A stretch of 64,000 nucleotides of DNA from Dictyoglomus turgidum DSM 6724 (lineage in GTDB: Bacteria; Dictyoglomota; Dictyoglomia; Dictyoglomales; Dictyoglomaceae). Position numbers and translations under genes: made by a program. The stretch spans positions 900,723 to 964,722 of the forward strand of contig NC_011661.1 of the NCBI RefSeq assembly GCF_000021645.1, written 5' to 3'. The number at the start of each line of letters is the position of its first letter. Position 1 is the first letter of the stretch. Below are positions 57,295 through 64,000 of this stretch, in pieces. The notes under the pieces are model-generated. The model ran no database searches and was not told where the DNA came from. It was given only the letters and a program-made list of their open reading frames with translations.

Positions 57295-58086
57295 ATGAGA
57301 ATTGCAATAATTGGAGGAACGGGTGTTTATGATCCAAAATTTTTGGAAAATCCTGAAGAGATTAAGGTTTCTACTCCCTATGGGGAGGTAAAGCTTTTAA
57401 AAGGGATATATCAGGGAGAAGAAGTAGGATTTCTTGCAAGACATGGGGCAGGACATACAGTTCCACCTCATAGAATAAACTATAAGGCGAATATGTGGGC
57501 TTTAAAAAGCCTTGGGGTGGAAAGAATACTGTCAACTACTGCTGTGGGGAGTTTAAAGCTTAATTTAGTTCCAGGTGATTTAGTAATTCTTGATCAGTTT
57601 ATTGACTTTACTAAGAATAGAGATCATACTTTTTATAACGGTGATGATGGTAAAGTAATTCATATAGATTTTACTAATCCTTATTGTCCTGAATTAAGAA
57701 ATATTTTATATGAGACATCTAAGGAAATAGGAATAAAGGCTCATCCCTTTGGGACTTATGTATGTACCGAGGGACCTCGCTTTGAGACTCCAGCAGAGAT
57801 TAAAATGTATTCTTTCTTCGGAGACGTGGTGGGTATGACCAATGTGCCCGAGGTTATTCTTGCAAGAGAACTTGAAATCTGTTATGCATCTGTATCCTTA
57901 GTGACTAATTATGCGGCCGGTATATCTCCTAATCCTTTAACTCACAGTGAGGTTCTTGAGGTTATGACACAAAATATTGAAAAAGTAAGAAAATTATTTG
58001 CAGCAGTGATCCCTAAGATTCCTAAGGAGAGAAATTGTATTTGTAAGAATGCACTAAAGGAGTATAGGGAGAAGGGATTGTTATGA
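57295..58086 (+). CDS. mtnP: S-methyl-5'-thioadenosine phosphorylase
   Basis: Splits MTA, the by-product of polyamine synthesis, to adenine and methylthioribose-1-phosphate. 263 residues of the PNP/MTAP family: IIGGTGVYDP, FLARHGAGHTVPPHRINY, LSTTAVGSLK, CTEGPRFETPAEI, VGMTNVPEVILARELEICYA and TNYAAGIS. ATG at 57295 has GGGAGGAA upstream; the in-frame start 69 bp earlier falls inside the preceding gene. Overlaps mtnA by 4 bp, so phosphorylase and isomerase act in sequence. Confidence 0.95.
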   Translation: MRIAIIGGTGVYDPKFLENPEEIKVSTPYGEVKLLKGIYQGEEVGFLARHGAGHTVPPHRINYKANMWALKSLGVERILSTTAVGSLKLNLVPGDLVILDQFIDFTKNRDHTFYNGDDGKVIHIDFTNPYCPELRNILYETSKEIGIKAHPFGTYVCTEGPRFETPAEIKMYSFFGDVVGMTNVPEVILARELEICYASVSLVTNYAAGISPNPLTHSEVLEVMTQNIEKVRKLFAAVIPKIPKERNCICKNALKEYREKGLL

Positions 58087-59117
58087 ATCCAATTGAATGG
58101 AAGAATAATATCTTATACATTTTAGATCAGACAAAACTTCCTTGGAAAGAAGATTATATTCTTTGTTTCAAGTATCAACAGGTAATAGATGCAATTAAAA
58201 AGATGAAGATTAGAGGGGCACCAGCTATTGGAGTTGCAGCTGCTTATGGTATCACTTTAGCTGCTATAAAGTATACGGGTTCGAATCTTGCTGACTATGT
58301 TCACGAAGTTATAGGAGAGTTTGCAGTATCAAGACCTACTGCGGTAAATCTTTTCTTTGCTATTGAAAGAATGGCAAAGGTGGTCAATTCTAATAAAAAC
58401 TTATCTCCATCGGAATTAAAAATTTTGCTTCTTGAAGAAGCTAAAAAAATAGAGAATGAAGAAAGAGAGAAATCCATAGCAATATCAAATTTTGGAGCTG
58501 AAATACTACCAGATGGTGTAAAGGTTCTTACCCATTGTAATACAGGGAGTCTTGCAACAATTGGTCCTGGAACTGCTCTTGGAATTATTAAGGAAGGATG
58601 GAAGAGAGGAAAGATATCTCATGTGTATTTCACTGAGACAAGACCTCTTCTTCAGGGAGCAAGACTTACAGGTTGGGAGCTTGCTAAGGAAAATATTCCA
58701 GCTACCATGATAACTGATAATATGGTAGGATATGTCTTTTCTAAAAAGATTGTAGATTTGGTAATTGTAGGTGCTGATAGGATTACCTTAAGAGGCGATG
58801 TGGCAAATAAGATAGGCACTTATTCTTTCGCTATTCTTGCTAAATATCACAATATTCCATTCTATGTGGCTGCGCCTATTTCTACCTTTGATTTTAATCT
58901 TGAAGCTGGTAGTGAAATACCTATTGAAGAAAGAGAACAAGAAGAAGTACTCTCCTTTGTTAATAAAAGAATAACCCCAGAAGGGATTTCGGCTTTAAAT
59001 CCTGCCTTTGATGTTACTCCCGCAGAACTAATTTCCGGCATTGTTACTGATAAAGGTGTGATTTATCCTCCCTTCAAGGAGAATATTCAGAAATTAAAGG
59101 AGGAACTTAAATTATGA
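58083..59117 (+). CDS. mtnA: S-methyl-5-thioribose-1-phosphate isomerase
   Basis: Converts methylthioribose-1-phosphate to methylthioribulose-1-phosphate. 344 residues, the eIF2B-like fold: MKIRGAPAIGVAAAYG, SRPTAVNLFFAIERM, LTHCNTGSLATIGPGTALG, TETRPLLQGARLT with catalytic Cys in the CNTGS loop, and VVGADRITLRGDVANKIGTY with the catalytic Asp. Overlaps mtnP and mtaD by 4 bp. Later salvage steps (dehydratase, enolase, dioxygenase) are not in the window. Confidence 0.96.
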   Translation: MNPIEWKNNILYILDQTKLPWKEDYILCFKYQQVIDAIKKMKIRGAPAIGVAAAYGITLAAIKYTGSNLADYVHEVIGEFAVSRPTAVNLFFAIERMAKVVNSNKNLSPSELKILLLEEAKKIENEEREKSIAISNFGAEILPDGVKVLTHCNTGSLATIGPGTALGIIKEGWKRGKISHVYFTETRPLLQGARLTGWELAKENIPATMITDNMVGYVFSKKIVDLVIVGADRITLRGDVANKIGTYSFAILAKYHNIPFYVAAPISTFDFNLEAGSEIPIEEREQEEVLSFVNKRITPEGISALNPAFDVTPAELISGIVTDKGVIYPPFKENIQKLKEELKL

Positions 59118-60394
59118 GAATCTTGATTGAGAATGTTAGTGTTTTCCAAGAGGGTGATATTCTTAATAATAAAAATATTCTTATTGAAAATGATATTATA
59201 AAAGAAATCTCAGAAGATAAAAATTTTGAGAAAATAGATTACGTGATTGAAGGAAAAAATAAAATAGCTTTGCCTGGACTTGTTAATACTCACACTCACC
59301 TTGCCATGACTCTTTTTAGAGGATTTGCTGACGATCTTCCCCTTAAGGAGTGGCTTGAAGAAAAAATCTGGCCTCAAGAGGCGAAATTAACGGCCGAGGA
59401 TGTTTATTGGGGAAGTCTTTTAGGAATATGTGAGATGATTAAAGGGGGAACTATTGCTTTTGCTGATATGTATTTCTTTATGGATGAAGTGGCAAAAGCA
59501 GTAAGTGAAAGTGGTGTAAAAGCTTCTTTGTCAGTGGGTATGATAGGAGTCTCTGGGAATGAGAATGAGATATTAAATAGAGGGGTAAATTTTGCTCAAA
59601 ATTGGCACAATGCTGAAAATGGAAGAATTAAGGTTATGCTTGCACCTCATGCTCCTTATACTTGTCCACCTTCTTTTTTAGAGAAGGTCATAAACAAAGC
59701 TGTGGAGATGAATTTAAGTATTCATACTCATCTTTCAGAGACATACTTGGAGGTAGAAAATATCAAAAACATTTATGGTCTGACTCCAGTAAGACTTATG
59801 GATAGAATTGGACTTTTTAATGTTCCTGTTCTTGCAGCCCATTGTGTCTTTGTAGATGATGAAGAAATAGAGATACTTTCTGAAAAAGGGGTAGGTGTGG
59901 CTCATAATCCTCAAAGTAATTTAAAACTTGCATCGGGAGTTGCTCCTGTGAAAAAGATGGTAGAAAAAAGGGTAAAAATAGGTCTTGGTACTGATGGGCC
60001 TGCAAGTAATAATAACTTGGATCTATGGGAAGAGATAAGGTTAGTAGCTACGTTACATAAGGGAGTAGAAAAGGATCCTGTTTGTATTCCTGCTAAAGAA
60101 GCCTTAAATATGGCTACTAAAAATGGAATGGAGATTTTAGGTTTTGAGAATTCTGGAATTATTAAGGAGGGATATAAGGCAGATTTGATTCTTGTGAATA
60201 TTAATAAACCTCATTTTTATCCAAGGCATAATCTAATTTCTCACCTGGTTTATTCTGCTTTATCTTCAGATGTGGATACGGTAATTGTGGATGGAAAAGT
60301 TTTGATGGAAAAGAGGGAGCTAAAGATTCTTGATGAGGAAAAGATCATGTTTGAGGCTGAAAAAAGAGCCTTTGATTTAATTAAAAAAAGATAG
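59114..60394 (+). CDS. mtaD: 5-methylthioadenosine/S-adenosylhomocysteine deaminase
   Basis: 426-residue amidohydrolase that deaminates MTA and SAH to the inosyl forms. Zinc motif NTHTHLAMTLFRGFADDLPLKE (His-x-His), then HTHLSET, AAHCVFVDDEE and the metal Asp in GLGTDGPASNNNLDLWEE. Typical for Thermotoga-type MTAD. Overlaps mtnA by 4 bp. Having both MTA phosphorolysis and MTA/SAH deamination in one operon, plus ahcY elsewhere, gives three ways of clearing SAM by-products. Confidence 0.93.
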   Translation: MRILIENVSVFQEGDILNNKNILIENDIIKEISEDKNFEKIDYVIEGKNKIALPGLVNTHTHLAMTLFRGFADDLPLKEWLEEKIWPQEAKLTAEDVYWGSLLGICEMIKGGTIAFADMYFFMDEVAKAVSESGVKASLSVGMIGVSGNENEILNRGVNFAQNWHNAENGRIKVMLAPHAPYTCPPSFLEKVINKAVEMNLSIHTHLSETYLEVENIKNIYGLTPVRLMDRIGLFNVPVLAAHCVFVDDEEIEILSEKGVGVAHNPQSNLKLASGVAPVKKMVEKRVKIGLGTDGPASNNNLDLWEEIRLVATLHKGVEKDPVCIPAKEALNMATKNGMEILGFENSGIIKEGYKADLILVNINKPHFYPRHNLISHLVYSALSSDVDTVIVDGKVLMEKRELKILDEEKIMFEAEKRAFDLIKKR

Positions 60395-60406
60395 GAGGAT
60401 GAAGCT

Positions 60407-61708
60407 ATGGCAGCTTCTTGGGTTTATATCGAAGATATACCAAGGATCCAAGAAGGAGAAGTTGAGATAAGAGGTTGGCTTTTTAACAAAAGATCTAGTG
60501 GCAAAATTGTATTTCTTATAATAAGAGATGGTACAGGATATATTCAAGGAGTAGCTACTTTGGATAATTTCACCGAAGAGGAGTTGGATAGTTTTGAGAA
60601 AATACCTATTGAATCCTCACTTATTGTGGTTGGAGATTTGAGGAGAGAGCCTAGAGCTCCGGGAGGATACGAATTACTACTTAAAAGAGTTAATATAGTT
60701 TCTTATTCTGAAGATTATCCTATACAGAAAAAGGACCACTCTGTAGATTTCCTTCTTGAGAGGAGACATCTTTGGATTAGATCTCGTAAACAAAATGCCA
60801 TTTTAAGAATAAGAAGTGAAGTAGTTAAAGCTATTAGAGATTTTTTGGACGAGAAAGGATTTGTTCTGATTGATGCTCCCATACTTACCCCTTCTTCCTG
60901 TGAAGGTACAACTACTCTCTTTTCTCTAGATTATTTTGATCTTGGGAAGGCATATCTTTCTCAAAGTGGACAATTATATATGGAAGCAGCTTGTATGGCT
61001 TTTGGGAAGGTGTACTGTTTTGGTCCTGCTTTTAGAGCTGAGAAGTCGAAAACCAGAAGGCATTTGACAGAGTTTTGGATGGTTGAACCTGAGATGGCTT
61101 TTTGGGATTGGCAAGATAATATGAAACTTCAAGAGGAATTAGTAAGCTATATAGTCCAGAGGGTTTTGGAAAAGAGAAAAAGAGAATTAGAGATTTTAGA
61201 GAGAGATACAAAACCTCTTGAAAAGGTTGTGCCTCCTTTCCCAAGGATAACTTATAGGGAAGCTATAGAGATTCTTAAGAGGAATGGACAAGATATAGAA
61301 TATGGAGATGATTTTGGAGGTGACGAAGAGACCATAATATCAAATCAGTTTGATAAGCCTGTATTTATTCATCATTATCCTGCTAAAATAAAACCTTTCT
61401 ATATGCAACCAGATCCAGAGAATCCCAATGAGGTTCTGAATAATGACCTTTTAGCTCCTGAAGGATATGGAGAAATAATTGGAGGTAGCCAAAGGATACA
61501 TGATCTGAAACTTTTAGAGAAAAAGTTAGAAGAATACAATTTACCAAGAGAGGTTTTTGAGTGGTATTTAGATTTGAGAAGATATGGAAGTGTTCCTCAT
61601 TCGGGATTTGGGCTTGGGATTGAAAGAACTGTGGCTTGGATATGTGGATTAAAACATGTAAGAGAGGCAATTCCTTTCCCAAGAATGATATATCGAATTT
61701 ATCCATAG
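60407..61708 (+). CDS. asnS: Asparaginyl-tRNA synthetase
   Basis: 433-residue class II synthetase. N-terminal OB-fold anticodon-binding domain (about 1-110; VEIRGWLFNKRSSGKIVFLIIRDGTG), catalytic core with motif 2 FGPAFRAEKSKTRRHLTEFWMVEPE, and motif 3 SGFGLGIERTVAWICGLKH. MVEPEMAFWDW marks AsnRS rather than AspRS, and the length lacks the bacterial AspRS insert. AAAAGATAGGAGGATG gives a good ribosome-binding site. It follows mtaD by 12 bp. Confidence 0.94.
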   Translation: MAASWVYIEDIPRIQEGEVEIRGWLFNKRSSGKIVFLIIRDGTGYIQGVATLDNFTEEELDSFEKIPIESSLIVVGDLRREPRAPGGYELLLKRVNIVSYSEDYPIQKKDHSVDFLLERRHLWIRSRKQNAILRIRSEVVKAIRDFLDEKGFVLIDAPILTPSSCEGTTTLFSLDYFDLGKAYLSQSGQLYMEAACMAFGKVYCFGPAFRAEKSKTRRHLTEFWMVEPEMAFWDWQDNMKLQEELVSYIVQRVLEKRKRELEILERDTKPLEKVVPPFPRITYREAIEILKRNGQDIEYGDDFGGDEETIISNQFDKPVFIHHYPAKIKPFYMQPDPENPNEVLNNDLLAPEGYGEIIGGSQRIHDLKLLEKKLEEYNLPREVFEWYLDLRRYGSVPHSGFGLGIERTVAWICGLKHVREAIPFPRMIYRIYP

Positions 61709-61717
61709 ATAATTAAG

Positions 61718-61746
61718 TTGACATTACTACATAATGTGGTTATACT
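61718..61746 (+). promoter_or_regulatory. Promoter upstream of branched-chain transporter operon, with dyad
   Basis: TTGACA (61718-61723), 17 bp, TATACT (61741-61746). A 17-bp dyad, ACATTA-N5-TAATGT (61721-61737), overlaps the -35 and spacer and looks like an operator. Transcription from here would enter the hairpin at 61759 within about 10 bases of starting. Confidence 0.65.
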
Positions 61747-61758
61747 TGAATTACTAAG

Positions 61759-61797
61759 AACAGGGATGTTCTGTGAGAGGAGCATCCCTGTTTTTTA
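61759..61797 (+). terminator. Terminator/attenuator-like hairpin before livJ
   Basis: Stem AACAGGGATG / CATCCCTGTT with a 14-base loop followed by TTTTTT. It may end the asnS transcript, but it lies downstream of the consensus promoter at 61718, so it may also act as a leader terminator for the transporter. Confidence 0.82.
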
Positions 61798-61828
61798 TTA
61801 ATACATATAATTTTAGGGAGGTGAAGAG

Positions 61829-62959
61829 ATGAAGCGTTTTGTTAAAATTTTCGTTATTGCACTTTTAGTTCTTGCCCTTTTTGTTCTTCCTTTGCAAGCT
61901 GCAGGAACAATTAAAATTGGGGGAATCTTTCCTATCACAGGACCAATTGCAACCTTTGGAATTTCCTGTGCTAATGGGGCTAAGATGGCTGTAGAAGAAG
62001 CTAATGCAAGAGGTGGAGTATTAGGAAGCAAAATAGAGCTTATTATTGAAGATGATCAATATAAGCTTGAAGAGGCTGCAAACGCAGCTAAGAAGTTAAT
62101 AGAGAGAGACAAAGTTGTGGCTATTGTTGGTGGTGTTACAAGTTCCGAAGCTCTTACCATTGGACCCATAGCTCAAAGTGCAAAAGTGGTGCTTGTTACA
62201 GGTACCGCTACAAATCCGAAGGTTACCCAAGTGGGAGACTTTATTTTCAGGGTATGCTTCTTAGATGATTTCCAAGGTGAAGTAATGGCTAATTTTGCAT
62301 ATAAAAACTTAAAAGCCAAAACAGCTGCAGTACTTACTGCTGTAACCAGCGATTATAGTAAAGGTCTTGCCGATTCTTTCAAGAAAAAATATGTTGCTCT
62401 TGGAGGAAAAATTGTAGCAGACGAATCCTATTCTGAAGGAGACACTGATTTTAGGGCACAGCTTACTAAAATTAAAGCTTCAAAGCCTGATTTTGTCTTT
62501 GTTCCAGGATACTATTCTGATGTAGCTCCTATTTTAAACCAGGCAAGAGAGCTTGGTATTACAGTACCTTTTGGTGGTGGTGATGGTTGGGATTCTCCAG
62601 AACTTTTGAAACAAGCAGCAAAAGCAGCCGAAGGGTGTTTCTATACAAACCACTTCACTCCAGACGCAAAAGATCTTTTGGTTCAAACTTTTGTGAAGAA
62701 CTATACAAAGAAATATGGAATGGCTCCTGATGCTCTTGCAGCTCTTAAATATGATGCTATGAAGTTCTTATTAGAGGGTATTAAGAAAGCAGGAACAACT
62801 GATCCTGTAAAGATAAAAGAAGCTTTGGCTTCTATGAAGACCTTTAGAGGGGTAACTGGAAGTATGACCTTTGATGCTAACAGAAATGCTATAAAGAGCG
62901 CATTTATACTTCAAATTAAGGGTGGAAAGGTAGTATACTATACCACTGTAAAACCTTAA
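61829..62959 (+). CDS. livJ: Branched-chain amino-acid ABC transporter binding protein
   Basis: 376-residue periplasmic binding protein (Leu/Ile/Val type, PBP fold I). A signal peptide (KIFVIALLVLALFVLPLQA) is followed by AGTIKIGGIFPITGPIATFG, then NGAKMAVEEANARGGVLG, VTSSEALTIGPIAQSAKV and VFVPGYYSDVAPILNQARELG. GGGAGGTGAAG ribosome-binding site. It could bind other amino acids or amides as many family members do. A stem-loop separates it from livH and may make the binding protein more abundant than the permeases. Confidence 0.94.
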   Translation: MKRFVKIFVIALLVLALFVLPLQAAGTIKIGGIFPITGPIATFGISCANGAKMAVEEANARGGVLGSKIELIIEDDQYKLEEAANAAKKLIERDKVVAIVGGVTSSEALTIGPIAQSAKVVLVTGTATNPKVTQVGDFIFRVCFLDDFQGEVMANFAYKNLKAKTAAVLTAVTSDYSKGLADSFKKKYVALGGKIVADESYSEGDTDFRAQLTKIKASKPDFVFVPGYYSDVAPILNQARELGITVPFGGGDGWDSPELLKQAAKAAEGCFYTNHFTPDAKDLLVQTFVKNYTKKYGMAPDALAALKYDAMKFLLEGIKKAGTTDPVKIKEALASMKTFRGVTGSMTFDANRNAIKSAFILQIKGGKVVYYTTVKP

Positions 62960-62965
62960 TAAGGT

Positions 62966-62996
62966 ATGGGGGGATAGAAAACATCCCCCCTTTTAT
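62966..62996 (+). terminator. Hairpin between binding protein and livH
   Basis: Stem GGGGGGAT / ATCCCCCC with an AGAAAAC loop and TTTTAT. Partial termination here would give more binding-protein mRNA than permease mRNA. Confidence 0.78.
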
Positions 62997-63036
62997 GTAT
63001 AATTTAATCTTGATTAGAAAGGCTAAATAGGAAAAT

Positions 63037-63918
63037 ATGCTTGAAAATATATTACAGCAGATTATAAATGGAATATCTTTGGGTAGTATATATGCCCTAA
63101 TAGCTTTGGGTTACACTATGGTATATGGGATACTAAGGCTGATAAATTTTGCCCATGGGGATATATACATGCTTGGAGCTTTTATTGGATTTTTTGCTCT
63201 TGGAAGCTGGAATATGCCTTTTGCGTTCGGCTTAATAGTGGCCATGTTGCTTACTGCAGTTATTGGTATCTTAGTTGAGAAATTAGCTTACAAGCCTTTA
63301 AGAAATGCTCCAAGAATTTCTCTTTTGATAACTGCAATAGGAGTATCTTTTTTTCTTGAAAATATAATGGTTCTTTTGGTTGGAGCAACTCCTCGAGCTT
63401 TTCCTCAAAAAATTCCTACCGAAATTTATTTTATAGGTGAACTTATAATTACTAACAAGCAAATAATTATTCTTTCTGTTTCGATCTTACTCATGCTGTT
63501 TTTACAATTTATTGTGAATAAGACAAAAATTGGTAGAGCCATGAGGGCAGTTTCTCAAGATAAAGAAATGGCACAGATGCTTGGTGTAAATATAGATAAT
63601 GTTATAAGTTTCACTTTTGCTTTGGGCTCTGCTCTTGCTGCAGCAGGTGGTGTTCTAGTAGGGATGTACTTTAATAAGATTGAGCCTTATATGGGAGTTA
63701 TGCCTGGTTTAAAAGCTTTTGTAGCTGCTGTTTTAGGTGGTATTGGAATTATTCCAGGAGCTATGTTGGGAGGATTTATAATGGGAATTGCTGAAGTTTT
63801 GGTATCGGGTTTTATATCCTCCACTATAAGGGATGCAGTTGCCTTTGTAATACTGATAATCATTCTTTTAATTAAGCCTACGGGAATATTAGGAAAATAT
63901 ATGAGGGAAAAGGTATAA
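63037..63918 (+). CDS. livH: Branched-chain amino-acid ABC permease LivH
   Basis: 293-residue integral membrane permease. LivH family motif in the first part: IINGISLGSIYALIALGYTMVYGI, followed by INFAHGDIYMLGAF, eight or so membrane helices, and GRAMRAVSQDKEMAQMLGVN, the EAA-like cytoplasmic loop contacting the ATPases. Ends LIKPTGILGKYMREKV. The stop overlaps the next permease start by one base (TAATG). Confidence 0.94.
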   Translation: MLENILQQIINGISLGSIYALIALGYTMVYGILRLINFAHGDIYMLGAFIGFFALGSWNMPFAFGLIVAMLLTAVIGILVEKLAYKPLRNAPRISLLITAIGVSFFLENIMVLLVGATPRAFPQKIPTEIYFIGELIITNKQIIILSVSILLMLFLQFIVNKTKIGRAMRAVSQDKEMAQMLGVNIDNVISFTFALGSALAAAGGVLVGMYFNKIEPYMGVMPGLKAFVAAVLGGIGIIPGAMLGGFIMGIAEVLVSGFISSTIRDAVAFVILIIILLIKPTGILGKYMREKV

Positions 63919-64000
63919 TGAAAAGGAATATTCTTACTTTAATTGCTCTTATAATTTTATTAGTCCTTGCAAGGCTTAGCCAAGGGCTTAATCCTTATTT
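63918..64000 (+). CDS. livM: Branched-chain amino-acid ABC permease LivM (start only)
   Basis: ATG at 63918 overlaps the livH stop by one base. The 27 visible codons begin MKRNILTLIALIILLVLAR, an N-terminal hydrophobic segment like that of LivM. Position directly after livH makes LivM by far the likeliest product; the remainder is outside the window. Confidence 0.8.
   Translation, partial: MKRNILTLIALIILLVLARLSQGLNPY

Noticed and set aside
1-64000. CRISPR arrays, transposases, integrases, rRNA genes
   Set aside because: No regularly spaced direct repeats, no transposase or recombinase coding sequence and no rRNA-like sequence were seen; the only long direct repeat is the twin pilin gene.

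Overview
The window is AT-rich, tightly packed bacterial DNA with many 1-14 bp overlaps between genes. It fits Dictyoglomus, a thermophilic, sugar-fermenting, diderm genus. The strongest pointer is the 686-residue GH57 amylase at 26772-28832, which has the length and sequence character I remember for Dictyoglomus AmyA; it differs in places from my memory of the D. thermophilum protein, so D. turgidum or a close relative is most likely. Archaeal-type methionine adenosyltransferase, class I lysyl-tRNA synthetase and an electron-bifurcating-hydrogenase locus also fit a thermophilic anaerobe. I saw no insertion sequence, prophage, CRISPR array or rRNA. The organism assignment is from memory, not from a search.

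Layout. 1-6.3 kb: type IV pilus genes (pilB cut by the window edge, pilT, pilC), a sigma factor overlapping pilC, two almost identical pilin genes each with its own terminator, and a third prepilin. 6.3-16.8 kb: a small coiled-coil protein, then DNA maintenance genes (radC, polA, coaE, uvrB, uvrA, ogt) ending in a ROK sugar kinase. 16.8-23.6 kb: an envelope pair on the minus strand (LolA-like protein and a probable outer-membrane barrel), a polyisoprenyl-phosphate sugar transferase, an HNH nuclease, a Ca2+-type P-ATPase and a LysM protein. 23.6-28.9 kb: tRNA-Phe and tRNA-Arg(CCT), an orphan sugar-ABC ATPase, two GH57 enzymes of alpha-glucan metabolism, and an inverted tRNA-Arg(CCG). 28.9-41 kb: mixed housekeeping genes, including an inositol-phosphatase family enzyme, a ClpC-like ATPase with an N-terminal zinc finger, a degenerate relative of histidine ammonia-lyase beside phoU, an unknown cysteine-rich protein, ahcY, lemA, htpX and a patatin-like lipase.

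41.1-48.4 kb is one long operon of the kind found around trimeric [FeFe] hydrogenases: three DRTGG proteins, a CBS-HATPase fusion, an iron-hydrogenase-like (HydS-type) probable sensor, a PHP phosphoesterase, HydC, a second HATPase protein, a small ferredoxin-like protein and HydB. The catalytic HydA is not in the window. 48.5-53 kb holds xylB and then archaeal-type methionine adenosyltransferase coupled to class I LysRS. 53-57.3 kb holds pyrE, a radical SAM protein, a cyclase-family hydrolase, a glycosyltransferase and a phospholipase C-like protein. 57.3-60.4 kb is a methylthioadenosine/SAH disposal operon (mtnP, mtnA, mtaD) followed by asnS. 61.8-64 kb begins a branched-chain amino-acid ABC transporter (binding protein, livH, start of livM).

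The observations most worth following are the degenerate ammonia-lyase homologue at 34224-35378, in which the MIO-forming Ala-Ser-Gly and other catalytic positions appear replaced; the zinc-finger ClpC lacking a recognisable ClpP-docking tripeptide; the redox-sensor-like module of the hydrogenase locus; the pilus-linked sigma factor with mosaic twin pilins; and several genes whose -10 box lies only 6-11 bp before the start codon, implying leaderless mRNAs.
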